Below are positions 45,648-56,906 of a stretch of DNA of 64,000 nucleotides, piece by piece. Position numbers and translations under genes: made by a program. Each line of letters opens with the position of its first letter. The stretch's first letter is position 1. The stretch is from Aphanomyces cochlioides (lineage: Eukaryota; Oomycota; Saprolegniomycetes; Saprolegniales; Verrucalvaceae), in the NCBI GenBank assembly GCA_019828595.1, contig JAHQRK010000008.1:1426001-1490000 (forward strand). Direction: 5' to 3'. The notes below the pieces were generated by a model. The model was not told where the DNA came from. It did not search any database and saw only the letters and a program-made list of their open reading frames with translations.

Positions 45648-45712
45648 GCCCGGGCCTCTTCCTCTATCGCTGTGATGCCGTCGCTCTTAACCGTTGAGCC
45701 ACGTGCCAAGCC
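45648..45712 (-). repeat. Degenerate tRNA-like copy
   Basis: On the minus strand the A box is TGGCTCAACGG (45691-45701), followed by 'GGTTAAGAGCGACGGC', 'AGCGATAGAGG' and 'GAGGCCCGGGCA'. The order matches the tRNA-like gene at 34484-34567 ('GCGACGGC', 'AGCAGAGG', 'GGGGCCCGGG'), but the 13 bp carrying the B box between its two CCCGGG repeats are absent, leaving one CCCGGG. This looks like a deletion between short direct repeats. Confidence 0.5.
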
Positions 45713-47110
45713 GATGTTTGATACTTTCAACCATCAATTGGTTAAAAAACATACGATGTTGACTCGGTCGTGCTGTTTTTGATTGGCTTAGAAAAATTGT
45801 TTATAAGCCAATGAACACATTTTTTTAAGGGAGGTTTATTGTCATTTTCATCCAAATTTGTGGTTTTGACCAAAAAGCGAATTCGTTTTCAAATCGATTT
45901 CATCATACTGAAGTGGTGTGTGTCAGTGTGTGTTTTGCGTGAGTTAGGTGGCTGATCGATTCTGATTGGCTGACTAATTTTAAATTTTAAATTCTAGCCA
46001 ATCAGAGAAGCCCGTTCGACTCGGAATAGATTCAAACCGTTCCTCACAATTTTGTATCAAAAGCACAATATTAAATTTAAAAAAATCATGACCAATAATA
46101 TTATACGCAATACAAACTTCCATATATTTACAAAGTACAACGGGGCCACTTTTCCTGTCGCCCACTGTATTTTTCCGCAAAATAACAACTCGAAACAGGC
46201 AATTGTTCGGATAACCAACATAGTTGCTAAAGTTTATCCGTGACATCGAAGTTTTGATAGAAATAAAAATTACTGTTGGGGATGCTCTAAAGCAGTGTAA
46301 AAGTGGATGAATGCTTAAATTCAAAAGTGGAATATTTAGTCTGATTTTTTCTTCTTTGACCACAAGAGAGATTTACAAAGCGCTGATCAATTCTTCAAAT
46401 AGTTTTCTAACAATATTTAGGTCTGTATCATTAATACACTAAGTAAAATGCGCTCGCAATAAAATAAATTTCGACCATGACATTCCATCTGGCCGGATTT
46501 TTCAAGAGCCCAAAATTGAATTTATTGCACGTCTTGACAGAAAAATATTTCATCTTCCTTGCGATGGTTCCTTCGCTTGCATATTTGAAAGCTCATGCAG
46601 CTAAAGCAAAATATGGCACAACCAGCCTTTCAGAAAACACATGAAAAAGTCGACAAGAAAGATGGTCTTGAAATCCAACAATCGGGACCATAGCATCATT
46701 TCAAGGCAATCACCAGAGCTGAATTGAGTCAGAGTTCCATTCACACTTTGGAACCAGAAACTAATTCCATGTCCACCAGACGATAAGCCATGTCGTTGGA
46801 ATTTGTATAAAATATACCAGCTCTCCATCAAGGTCAAGCGGACGCCAGAAACTTTTGTAACCTCGACTTCAATACTATAATGAAATTTAGAGATCCAGGG
46901 GTAGTGCAAGAATAATTACAATGAAAAGGCTTTGATATGTCCCGAAGCTGCGAAAGCCAGCGAAAGAATTTCAACATGGATGGACGGTCAACCATTCTCC
47001 AATTCATGACAGCGCCGGAGTCGTCACGTTAGTTCCTGTCTTGAGTGACTTTAAAAATCTTGAATCAACAACAAATGGACTCCAATGCTCCCTTAGGGCG
47101 GACAAACCGC

Positions 47111-47123
47111 ACAATGAGTTCCA
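47111..47123. repeat. Target-site duplication of LINE copy B (left half)
   Basis: ACAATGAGTTCCA is repeated exactly at 56953-56965. The element 3' end next to it carries repeated TAACAAA-like units (47124-47145 region, minus strand), a simple-repeat tail typical of several LINE groups. Confidence 0.75.
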
Positions 47124-47601
47124 TTAGTTATTTGTTATTTGTTATTACGCAGTTAAGTTACACTCTCTCGGCGGGCGCAAAGCAGCCACAGACCGCGTAC
47201 TAGGGCTAACCTAGCGGAGGTAACATATATACAATGCAGGAAATTTGCCGGCGGATGCTTGCAGGGCGGGGGCACCGCTGTGGCTATTAGCCAGGGATAG
47301 AGGAATCAGGGGGCTTCCTCGGGGGTCGTCGCCGATTGCGGCGTGCAGGCAACGGTATGGCCTGGTAGGTCTAGAGGTTGAGCATCATGGAGCGGTTATT
47401 GTGCCAGTGGTTGGCAGAGCGAGCGACGGTTGTCTTACGTTTGGCCATGCGAGCCTCATGGCCAACTGGAAGTGCATCATGTGCTCGGCGTTTATCACGT
47501 ATCGTACGGTTTGCAAGTAGCATGGCCGCCTGATCACCCTGTTGTTGGATAGTCCTAATTGTGCGCGCGCAAGTGGCAAGCCAGTGTGTGCGCAGAGTGG
47601 A

Positions 47602-48372
47602 TCACGTAGTCCGGAACGACTGTCGGTGAAATTGGGCGGGTCGCATTGGGGAAAGGGCCTTCGCCCAGAGCGCTGTCTGTAGGGTTGCCGTAGGGAATGT
47701 TTGCCAGCCTAATGGGGCATTGTAGATAGTTGGAAATTGTTCTCGGAGAAATTCTCGTGTGCGCGTAGTGTAAGGGTCGTTGGTGTCAGCCAGAGATGTA
47801 GACCAGTGAATCTGAGGAATCCAAAGAGCCGATAGCGGGGGGGCTTGTGGTCCGGGATGAGAGTGCAACCAGTGTGTGTTGCCCTGTGAGCGTAAGACGC
47901 TGTACCATTCCGCAGCCGCGGGTAGGTCCTCTTCAGAGGTGATGGTTCCAATGTGGATGGCGTGTGTATTCATGCGGTATAGCGTTTTCCACTGGGGTAG
48001 GGAGTCTTGGACAATTGTGGCCTGGTGACGCATTGCAATATTGCCGGAGGGAATCTTGACATGCCATTTGGCGCGGTAGCGAATACCAAAGCGGTGCCCT
48101 GGTGATTGATCAAAGACTACAAGTACATAGGTGTATGGGGCCGCATTGGCGCGTGCGTGATATAATTCTTGGCCTAGTTGAGACCACCATATTGGCGGGT
48201 ATGGCTGGTATGTGGCATCAATCCACCAGGCTGAGTGTTGTGGCGGGGGTATGGGAATGAGAGTGGTCTGTTGTCCAAGCGGACCTGCGAATCGGGCTCC
48301 GTTAGGACCAACCACCCATTGGGGAAGATGAATATCGCGTGGGGCGAGGGTGGGAAAAGACGCGAGCGTCAT
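47602..48372 (-). CDS. LINE ORF3, PCIF1-like, truncated by a stop (copy B)
   Basis: The ATG at 48372 overlaps the ORF2 TGA as ATGA, exactly as in copy A. The 256-residue frame covers the whole methyltransferase-like part, 'RFAGPLGQQ', 'WWIDATYQPYPP', 'YVLVVFDQSP', 'NTHAIHIGTITSEEDLP' and a C-terminal part 'PLSALWIPQIHWSTS', without the frameshift of copy A. It ends 'FRTT' at a TGA where copy A has TGG, losing about 55 C-terminal residues. The protein would come from the same transcript as ORF2 by termination-reinitiation. Resemblance to PCIF1 is by motif order; the catalytic NPPF is not conserved. Confidence 0.5.
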   Translation of the reverse strand: MTLASFPTLAPRDIHLPQWVVGPNGARFAGPLGQQTTLIPIPPPQHSAWWIDATYQPYPPIWWSQLGQELYHARANAAPYTYVLVVFDQSPGHRFGIRYRAKWHVKIPSGNIAMRHQATIVQDSLPQWKTLYRMNTHAIHIGTITSEEDLPAAAEWYSVLRSQGNTHWLHSHPGPQAPPLSALWIPQIHWSTSLADTNDPYTTRTREFLREQFPTIYNAPLGWQTFPTATLQTALWAKALSPMRPAQFHRQSFRTT

Positions 48373-50057
48373 TTGGTAAATCCATCGGGGGATAATGAAG
48401 CCAACATAATAAACAGCCTACGAGTGGGAATCGAAATCTCCCACTGGAGTTGAGCGATGATAGGAGCGATGTTGTCGGGCTGAAGGGAGCCGATAATCCA
48501 CTGGATTTGGAGGGCAAGGACCCACCGATTAGGTGCAAGAGCTATCATAGTGAGGGGTCCTTGGTGAGGTGTGGAGGTGTTCTGTGTTGAGGCGCGTTGC
48601 CAGGCAGCTCGGAGAGGAAAGTGAGTCTGGGACGCAGCCACAAGCTGGCATTGGAGGGGAAGGTAGATTTCTTGATCGGGCATCCAATGGGAGGAGAGCT
48701 GTTTGACTAATTCCAAGTGGAGGTGATTGGCGAGGTGGAATGCTGCTGTGCAAATGGGGGTAGTAAGACCGAAACGGTGTTCCTGGGAGTCATACGCATC
48801 CAGTGAGCAGCAGCGACATGCAGGGGACCAGTCATGGTGAATGCGGTGTTTCCGCGCATTTGTATGCAGGGTATACGTTGTCGCTTTCCAGAAGAAGCGC
48901 GTTTCCAGCGCGGACCATCTGCAGAGCTTGGGTGTTGATGTTCGGTCATCGACCATGGTATGATGGGCCGGATGGCCTGAGAGAGCTTGGCGCGCAGCCC
49001 AGGAGCGTTGTTGTTGGATGTAGTTAAGCCAGCGGCCAGTATTGCCAAATACAGGTTTGCCATTGTGGTCTCGTAGTTCCCACGCATCGCGTTGGAGGAG
49101 TGATGTGTACGACATGGGCAGGGTCGCTGTATGGGCCGTAGCGGCTAGGGCGTCAGCTCGTGGTAGTGCTAGCCGTCGCTGGCTGAGGATTGAGTCATCC
49201 GTGTGGGAGTGTTCCTGATGGGAGCGTACCCAGAGACCTCGAAAAGACCCCTCTGGGGATAGAAGGCGCATAAAGGAGCGAAGTTCAACACGATGGGGAT
49301 CGCGGTATTTAGGCGTGAGTGCCTTCCGTTTGAGATCTCGGGCTTTCAGGACGAGACCAATGGCCGCTTGGTTGTCGCAGATTTGCGCGTTATGATCACC
49401 GGTGATATGGAGACCATAGAGCAGGCCGTGAGCCTCGCATCTCGTCGATGTTAGGTCGAGCGGAGTGACGTCTACGCGTCCCTGAGTGGACATACTGTGT
49501 GAGGGGGCTTGGGGGGAAGGAAGAATCACACACCAGCTGCCACTGGCTGTCGCCGTGCCTGCATGAAGTACGCTACCGTCCCCGACGGCTTGAGGGATTG
49601 GGTCAGTCGGGTGCGTAGCACAGGGAAATGGTGGCGGAAGGTCAGCGGAGGGCATCTCCGGCTGGTCTGCGCAGCGGACACATTCGGGATGGTGATGGTG
49701 TTGGCAGTTTGTACATGGGTCGGTCGCAAGATGTCGGTGACAACCCGTGCATCTGTGGATGAGGTTTGGGGGGTGGCCAGTGGCACGGTGTGTTGCCTCA
49801 TAGGTAAGGTCTTTTTCCTTGGACCGTAGGGTCATTTTGGCCAGTGTACGTGCGATGTGTGCCAGGATTCGTCTAGGTGGTATCTGTCCAAACCAGGAAT
49901 TTTTCCTTTCTAGGGGTAGAGGTCGTAAGAGTATTGCCAGCGGCAGGAAAGCAACGGGAGAGCGGCGTGAGACGCGTGGAGCGGCGGAGTTCACGTTTGC
50001 CTGGCGCATACCAGATTCCACTGCCTTTGCGCTGTTCATACCAATAGGTGACTGCAA
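48369..50057 (-). CDS. LINE ORF2 C-terminal part: Cys/His finger and RNase H (copy B)
   Basis: A 562-codon open frame. Residues about 100-130 hold the Cys/His cluster 'CTGCHRHLATDPCTNCQ' followed by 'HHHHPECVRC'. The RNase H domain follows with 'GDGSVLHAGTATASG' (Asp), 'CEAHGLLYGLHITG' (Glu), 'CDNQAAIGLVLKA' (Asp) and 'VRSHQEHSHTDD' (His, Asp). The C-terminal domain ends 'LASLSPDGFTK' in the ATGA overlap with ORF3. The upstream frame (49873-50382) is in a different phase. Confidence 0.75.
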   Translation of the reverse strand: MQSPIGMNSAKAVESGMRQANVNSAAPRVSRRSPVAFLPLAILLRPLPLERKNSWFGQIPPRRILAHIARTLAKMTLRSKEKDLTYEATHRATGHPPNLIHRCTGCHRHLATDPCTNCQHHHHPECVRCADQPEMPSADLPPPFPCATHPTDPIPQAVGDGSVLHAGTATASGSWCVILPSPQAPSHSMSTQGRVDVTPLDLTSTRCEAHGLLYGLHITGDHNAQICDNQAAIGLVLKARDLKRKALTPKYRDPHRVELRSFMRLLSPEGSFRGLWVRSHQEHSHTDDSILSQRRLALPRADALAATAHTATLPMSYTSLLQRDAWELRDHNGKPVFGNTGRWLNYIQQQRSWAARQALSGHPAHHTMVDDRTSTPKLCRWSALETRFFWKATTYTLHTNARKHRIHHDWSPACRCCSLDAYDSQEHRFGLTTPICTAAFHLANHLHLELVKQLSSHWMPDQEIYLPLQCQLVAASQTHFPLRAAWQRASTQNTSTPHQGPLTMIALAPNRWVLALQIQWIIGSLQPDNIAPIIAQLQWEISIPTRRLFIMLASLSPDGFTK

Positions 50058-50536
50058 TTTCCGTGCCCGTTGGGGTTATGCGCGTTTGAAGGGAGTCACA
50101 GCGTCCGATTTGGTAACTGAGCATGTCCGGATGACCTGGGCTGGTCAAGAGAATCGGAATAATGAGGAGAGATCCTAGTTGGATGTGGATAGTATGGATG
50201 CCTTGAGGCTGTAGGCTGCGTGCCCTTCCAAGAGGGTTCAATAATAGTGGAAGTGGGTCGAGGCGTCGACGGATAGATGCCGGTGGCATATCGTCCTGGG
50301 GAGGCCGTTCGGTAGACCATGGAAGGGTGGATTGGCGGAGTGCATGCCGGGGAGGCTGCTGGGCCAGGGGATCGATGACCATATGGGCTCAAAATTGGCA
50401 AGTTGTTGTGCCGTCCAGCCAAAACGGAGACGAAGCGTCTCAAGGGAGAGGAGTTGGGTGCCACGTTCATTTGTGATGTCGCCGAGCCAGCGGACCTTCA
50501 GCCTGGAGGCTTTATTAAGTTGCAGAAGCTTGGTGC

Positions 50537-52066
50537 TCAATTGTGGGGAGAGGTGCTTCCAAATAGACTGATCACAGGGACGTGTCGACAGGCATTGGGG
50601 GGAGAGCGCCATGTGGTGTGGATAGTGTATTTGTGGGCAGAAGCAGCTGCGATTCGTATCGTCGTGCCCAGGAAAGACTGATCCGAGGATGGCGGTGATA
50701 CCGGGGAGGCGAGTGGGTGATCAGTGAGCCCCATCTGGATTTGATACGTTTCCATTGCATCCATGAGGACATCGTAGGCTGGGGAGCCGATATCGTTGGC
50801 AATGCGGAGTACGTGGTAAATCCGTTGGCTTCGACTGAGGTGCTCACAGTTCTGGAGGCCTAGCCCATCCATAGTGTCGTAGAACCACTCTGTGGGATGA
50901 TCATGGGGCAGTTGGAGGACCCGTTTTACCGTTTTTCGGATAAGAATATCAAAGGCAGAGGCTATGGAGAGGGAGTCGCTGAGTGCACATCGATAGATGA
51001 CACTAGGCAGCCAGACGGCATTGACAATGTATCGAAATTCAGCCCCTGTGAGGCGTTTGGGTGCGATTTGTTCCGCTTGCCGCTTGAGCCGGTGCCAGAG
51101 CGCCTGGGTGTTTGCCGCCCATTGGACCCCTGCTCCTTGGTGGATGCCCAAATGCTTAAAGCCTTCAATAGGTGCAAGGATCTTAACCGGTTGGGGTTCG
51201 CCTAAGCCGTTATTGAGCGAGATCGCCGGGTAGTGGAGGGGTAAAAGGTAGAGCATGAAGGATTTATCTGCCCCAAAAACTCCACCAGAGGCATATTTGC
51301 CTGTAAAAATATTGGATGTGGTAGCTCGGTGCTGGATGCCTGCGTAGGATGTGGCTACATCGAGGGCATCATCTACAAAGAGCAGGCTGCCAATGGACCG
51401 TTGGGTCAAGCCATCGGTATGTTGGTGATGTATGAGTTTGACGGGATCTAGCCCGCATTGTTGTTGCTGTTGGAGGATGTTCATGTAGTAGCCGATGTGC
51501 ATAACTGCCAGGATAGAGCCTTGCCCAAGGCCAAAGTCTCGGTGGCCACCATCCACCCAGCCAAAGGCAGTGCGGATATCAATTTGACTAGCTCCGAGGA
51601 AATGAGCCATGAGTTTTCGTGGCGTCGGTGGTACGCCCAGTTTAAGGTAGACATATTCCATGACCTAAGAGGGAACCCGATCAAAGCATTTGAGACAATC
51701 TTTGGATGTAAGAAAGAGTTCAGAGTTTGTGCGCTGAGCGCGGTCAATGAGAAGCGATGTCAAGATGACCGCATCTTGGACTGTGCGGTCCTTTTGGAAT
51801 CCATGTTGGAGGGGCTCATTGGGTATGATCGGAGTAATATAGTCCCGTATGACCATGAAAAGACGGCTTGTGAAGGCACTTTGTACTGTAATGGGACGCC
51901 AGGGTGGTAAACCGGGATCGAGATTTACGATGCCATGGGCTGTGTCAGATTTAGCGAGGTATAGCATCTGTTTGCGGCCCAGGCAAGGGGGAACACATCT
52001 AGTGCGGAGGATGGTGTTGATAATAAGGCGTTCACGCTCGCGTATGGCCGGGGGGCTGCGATCCAT
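50537..52066 (-). pseudogene. LINE ORF2 reverse transcriptase, one nonsense codon (copy B)
   Basis: Same RT as copy A, with the blocks 'WRPITVQSAF', 'GFQKDRTVQDAV', 'KDCLKCFDRVPS', 'GLGQGSILAVM' and 'LLFVDDALDV'. A TAG near 51665 replaces the tryptophan codon after 'FDRVPS', so the enzyme is cut just after motif A. Otherwise the frame is open on both sides. The phase breaks at both C6 runs are shared with copy A. Confidence 0.8.
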
Positions 52067-54203
52067 AGTTTCTGAGAGACACCACCATAGCCGGGTGCAA
52101 CATGTTTACGGAGGTACCGGTCACAGCGTTGCTGCATCTCAGGTGTATAGACATATATGTCCCATGTACATTGATCCCCATGTAGGAAGCCGGGGGCGAT
52201 ATGTTCCGGCCGGTGCATGTCATATAGTAACCATTCACGAACGAAGCGCGGCGCCTGAGGCAGTTCCGTGGGTGATAGTGTGGAGAGGTGGGCGGGACGC
52301 TCGGTGCGCTCTGTCGGGGGTATCCAATTGTCAAGGAGATGTTGGAGCGCTGCCGTTACATCGGCTTTGTTTTCAGAGTATGTCCGTGTACCGTCAGGGT
52401 GGTCGACCATAGTACTGCGGATGGAGATTGGAGGCGTGGGTCGCCCGAGGGCATTTTGGAGAAATTGTCTCGTGCAGTTGCCCGTAAAAGCTCCGTTCGA
52501 TAACGTTGTGCAAAAAGGCGCTGAGCCGTAGTTCCCCAGCGGCGTCGACTGTTGTAGACACTGTGCCAATGGGTCCAGCCAGTAAGGAGCCACATGCGCC
52601 AATGGCCAATTGAGGCTTGTGTGTCAGTTGGTCGGTTGGTCCACCAGTGGTGCAATGTTAATGTCTTTGAGGCATGAGGGGTGCCTTTCGGGAGCTTGGC
52701 TGGATCGCGAACCCATTTGGGCCATTGGATGTTGTCCGCTAGACCAATGATGTCAGGAATTGATAGCTCCTGATCCGCGAGAAGACGAAGGATGTAGCGC
52801 CATTGCGCCATGCAGCGGTTGGAGCGTTTAATAGCTGTTGCTCGATTGATGGCTCGTTGAGTTTGACTGGTCTCACCCCAAAGGCTTTTGGCGCTACCAT
52901 ATAATATAGCGTAAAGGTTGTGCATGGCAGTGTCTAGCCAGTGGCTGATAGTCGCAGGGTCATCCTCAGTGTCTGCTAACGGAGGAATCAACGGCGGAAG
53001 TTGCAGAGATTGCATAAGATGGGTCGTGTGCATTGTGAATTGTGCCAGTTCTGTGGCAGTAGCTTTGCGTGTGTTGACCACACGGATAGGGCAGACCCCT
53101 TTGAGTTGAGAGCTGGAGGTCCAGTGTAGGTCGAGTGCGATTTCCACGATTGGCGTGCCAATGTGATCATTGGAGTGTAGTGAGCCGATCCAGATGCCAC
53201 TGGCTTGAATGCGATGGGCCGCATTGGTTTGAATGAAGATGTCATCAAGTGCTACGGCGGTGCCAGCCCTGGCATATGTATACCGGGGTAACTGCGGGTG
53301 GACAGAGCGGAAAGTGGACGTCCAGTTGTGGAGTTGTTGCCAGGATTCAAAAGCTTCGCCAATGGCCGTGCTGGCCCGGGAGCGCTGGGCTGGGCTGGAT
53401 CGATTCAGGGGATTAGTGCCATAGGTGTTGAAGTCGCCCGCTAGCAGTACTAATGTGCGTGGCGCTGGTGGCGGTGTGTGCTCCGCTAGCCAGTCCCATT
53501 CTTGTTGCGTTTCAGTGCGGCATGTGTGAGGCGATACCGGGCAGTATGTGCCAAGGAGTGTTAATTTGCCTCGTTGGCCCAGTCGGAAGTGGATTGCAAT
53601 GCTACGCCCCGAGGGTAAAGATGTGGTAGCTGTGAGCTGAAGTCGCGCGTGCCACCGTTGGTTGTCGTAAAGGATTGCTACCCTGCCAGCGCCGAGTGTG
53701 GCGAGGCCCGGCCTCAATGAACCATTAGTCTGGGTACACCAGATGTGGAAAGGCTGGGCGCCAAGGTCTGCATCTGCCAAAATAGCAAAGTCGAGCTGGT
53801 GCGCTATGAACCAGTCACCGAGTTCGGCGTGAAGTTTGGTCTTGGTGTTTTTGTTGATGTTGATTGTGGCTATGCGTAATGTGTTTTCACGTATAGCGGG
53901 AGGGGGGACCGGGTGTCCGAGATACGATTCATATTGACGCGCTTCACGCGTGCGGATTGCATCGGTCGGAGACCAGTCAGTGCCCAGTTGCGGCGGGATT
54001 AAGTGGTGTTTGACGGGCCTCCATGGCTTCCGGCGATGTGGACCCCGTTGGGAGCGGTGTGCCATGGCCTGTATGGCCGAAGTCGCTTGAAGGCGATGGT
54101 CGCTGCATTCTGAGTTGGCAGAGTCATCAGAGGAAGGTAGGCCAGTGTAGCCAAAGGAGATAGTGTCCATGATAGGTAGGTCGAGGCCTGGAGTCAGCGG
54201 CAT
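51925..54203 (-). pseudogene. LINE ORF2 AP endonuclease and linker (copy B)
   Basis: ATG at 54203. The endonuclease is complete here: 'LRIATININKNTKTKL', 'LLAGDFNTYGTNPL', 'AVALDDIFIQTNAAH' and 'SLHSNDHIGTPIVE' (catalytic Asn, Asp-Phe-Asn, Asp and Asp-His). The frame is lost near 52489, where one A of an AAAAA run is missing relative to copy A; the linker continues in the next frame to 51925. The endonuclease itself is thus open in B and broken in A. Confidence 0.8.
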
Positions 54204-54340
54204 GGCATGTTGGAGAGTGTGCGGGTGAGAATGTGATGCGGTTACACCAGTAAAGAGGAATGATAGGAGGAGGAACCATGTGTATATAAACGGCCTGGGA
54301 AGGTAAAAGGACGCCGGCGGCCGAATACGACGCCCTTGCT

Positions 54341-56906
54341 TTAGTTTCGCTGAGGGTTATTAGAAGGTGGAGCAGATGGAGCTGGAGCTGACGCGGCTTG
54401 CGTGAGTAGTGCAATGGCTTGAGCGATGTTGGCCTTCATGGCTAGGCGATCCTCTGCTGCTTGGGCTTGCACGCGTGCTTGTTCTTCCAGCGCCTGATGG
54501 GTGGTCGCGTGTTGCGCTGCATGAGTAGCCAGTTGCGCTGCTTGTTCTTCGAGTTGCGCTTTTTGGGCCATGTTTTCCGCCTTTACCTTAGCGAGTTCGT
54601 CACTATGGCGTTTAGTTTCCGCTTCCACTCGAAGAAAACGTTCTTGCAGCCGTCGAACATCTGAGAATGCCAGAGCATTGCCCGCAGGGCCTCTAGGCTT
54701 GGTAGCCACCACCTGGGTTGGGCCGTGACTGGCGCTACGGCCCTTCTGAGGCGCCGAGGGAGTTGAGCGGCTGCGGCCTGAGCGTGCTTGGCTAGGTCTG
54801 GTATCTCTTCGGGGGTCATAGGGAGTGTTGGGAGCTGGCGCAGCTTGTTGTCTTAGTGGTCGACCATGGTCATCGAGTTCTTGAAAAACGGTGCATTCGG
54901 AGGCTTTATGGCCAAGACGACCACAGTCATGGCAGGTAAGGAGCGCCGAAGGTGGCGGCGGTCGCTGAAGCGGGCCGGTGAGGGCCGAGACTGCAAGGAC
55001 ATAGCCTCGAACGACCAAGGGGTCAGTGCGCCATGCTTGCCAGGCAATATCACGGATTTCCGAGTTGTTAAAGGTAATTGTGGCAACTGTGCCCGTGATA
55101 TCCACATCAGTTTTGTCAAAGACTTGTTCTGCCAGCACGATGGCAATGTCCGCTGCCCGGATGGTTGGAGGAATGGGAGACAGGCGAAGTTTCGTGTCAC
55201 GGAGGTGACAGTTGGACGGAAGGACAGGGTTGTAGAAGATTTGAGAGGGCTGATCCCAGTGGAGCTCGCTGAGCGGTCGAAGTTGAAAGGAATTAGGAAC
55301 GTCTTCATGCGTGCCTTGAGAGCGTCGGAGGGCATGGTAATTGGCATAAACCAGTTCTGTGAGAGCTTGATTGGGAAACATCACACGGAATTTGAAGAGT
55401 TTGTCGGTCCGACGGTTGATACATCCGATGCTGGGCCAGCGTTCCGTGCGGCGCGTGTTGTCTCCATTTCTGGAGTGACTGCAGACAATGTAATCAGGAG
55501 CGCCCAGAGCGCGGAAGGCCATGCGAAGGTCGTTTGGAGACATGTAATCAGTGTTGGAGTATTCCAGCTGATTGAGACTCTGGGGAGGATCGGTGTTGGC
55601 CGCGTGTTGGTAAGAGACCATAATCATAGCCTTAGGCAAGAGCATGTATCCTCGTTTGGCCACCGACCAGGCCTCAATATGGCGTTCATTGGGTGTACCC
55701 ATCAGGACCGAGGCCGAGCCTGTGAGAGGCATGGGGAACGTAATGTTGAAAAAATACTTGCAGTCGGATGTGATTTCTTCGCGGAAGTTGAGGATGTTGT
55801 ATCTTGAGGCGTCGTCGGGATTGAGATGGAACAAGAGTGTGTTGGTGGATTGCGCAAAAGCGGTTTCGATGTTGTTGATCTCTTCATCTGTGAGCACAGG
55901 GAAAAGTTCGTCTTCGGCATCCCAGAAAATGGCGTCGTTCTCATAGAGCATGGGCGGATGGCACTCATCACGAATTTCTTCAAGCCCCGGGCGTTTGGGA
56001 GAGGGAGATGCGCCAGAGGGCTGCTGGTCTTGGGACGTGCCGTGTGGCTCAGGCTCCTGCATATCTTCATCTTGATGCGTGTCCGCCATGGTGTTTGCGT
56101 TGTGAGGGGTTGGCGCGCGTGTTGGCGTGGGTGCTGGCAGCACAGGAGGTAGTGTTGACGGAGCAGCGACCGGTGGGGTAATGGGTGCAACGCGCTTTGA
56201 AGAACCACTGTCCACATCCTCATCGCGTTTGCGTTTGCGATAGTCTTCAATTGAAATGATAGAGCGTGGGTCTGGCGTACTCGGTACTGAGGCCTCAGGC
56301 TGTGTAGTGCTGGCTGCAGCAGCTAGTGTTGGATCTGCGGTCGGATGAGCGGCAGGAGCCTGATTGGCCTGTGTGGGTGGGGTACCAGCGCGTGTTGGCG
56401 TGGGTGCTGGCAGCACAGGAGGTAGTGTTGACGGAGCAGCGACCGGTGGGGTAATGGGTGCAACGCGCTTTGAAGAACCACTGTCCACATCCTCATCGCG
56501 TTTGCGTTTGCGATAGTCTTCAATTGAAATGATAGAGCGTGGGTCTGGCGTACTCGGTACTGAGGCCTCAGGCTGTGTAGTGCTGGCTGCAGCAGCTAGT
56601 GTTGGATCTGCGGTCGGATGAGAGGCAGTGGTCGTTGGAAGAGCGGAAAGAGCCGTTGGTGTTGATGCTCCCCGAAGGGACGAGCTGAATGGTGGAGGTG
56701 GCATCGACTGCCGGGAGTTATACGGGTGGTGGTGGTGCTATTGTCTGTTGCCGCAGGCGGAGTCGTTGACTATGGCGCCGAGGTGGGGACAGCACGCAAG
56801 TCGGGTTAGGAAGTAGATCTTGATCCGGTGGTGCTGCTGGCGGCCGAGGTTGAGGCGGTGTCTTGTTTGCCAGCGGAGGGTCTGGCGGAGGGTCCGATGC
56901 GCACAT
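54341..56906 (-). pseudogene. LINE ORF1 (gag-like) with nonsense codon and duplication (copy B)
   Basis: The frame starts at 56906 (MCASDPPPDPP) and meets a TAA near 56718 where copy A has CAA (PVQLPAVD). From ATG 56704 a 787-codon frame is open to 54341 through the core, the CCHC knuckle 'CHDCGRLGHKASEC' and the coiled coil. About 400 bp of the proline-rich region of copy A are absent near 56630-56690, and the segment 'TADPTLAAAASTTQPEA' to 'LPAPTPTRA' is present twice. The 787-residue part could still be translated from the internal ATG. Confidence 0.75.
56117..56626. repeat. 276 bp tandem duplication within ORF1 of copy B
   Basis: The stretch from GCGTGTTGGCGTGGGTGCTG to GATCTGCGGTCGGATGAG occurs twice head to tail (about 56117-56392 and 56393-56626). 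Copy A has it once. The unit length keeps the reading frame (92 codons). The repeats look identical, so the duplication is recent. Confidence 0.8.

Larger units (their letters stand above)
43953..46167 (+). mobile_element. Pogo-like element 2 (2215 bp)
   Basis: Perfect 30 bp terminal repeats starting CAGTGGGCGACAGGAAAAGT lie at 43953-43982 and 46138-46167, flanked by TA (43951-43952, 46168-46169). It carries a pogo/Tigger-type transposase gene. The identical ends suggest a fairly recent insertion, although the gene has at least one stop. Confidence 0.85.
43859..46287. mobile_element. MITE split by pogo-like element 2
   Basis: GAGCATCCCCAACGGTAATT (43859) and the complement of 46262-46287 form the terminal repeats. 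Similarity between the left 94 bp and right 118 bp continues inward with small gaps ('CGGATAA', 'ATTATCCGAA', 'CGGAAAAA'). Removing the inner element leaves a MITE of about 215 bp. The flanks TGA and TAA could be a weakly conserved 3 bp Harbinger-type duplication. Confidence 0.65.

Noticed and set aside
46601..46909. A 102-codon minus-strand ORF read as an independent gene
   Set aside because: Reading the other frames recovers pieces of the dispersed family ('LDLDGELVYFIQIP', 'DSIQLW'), so it is part of the decayed paralogue 3.
54866..55807. A 313-codon plus-strand ORF
   Set aside because: It is antisense to LINE ORF1, where the codon pattern and the CCHC/coiled-coil motifs are clearly on the minus strand. 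It is a shadow frame in GC-rich sequence.
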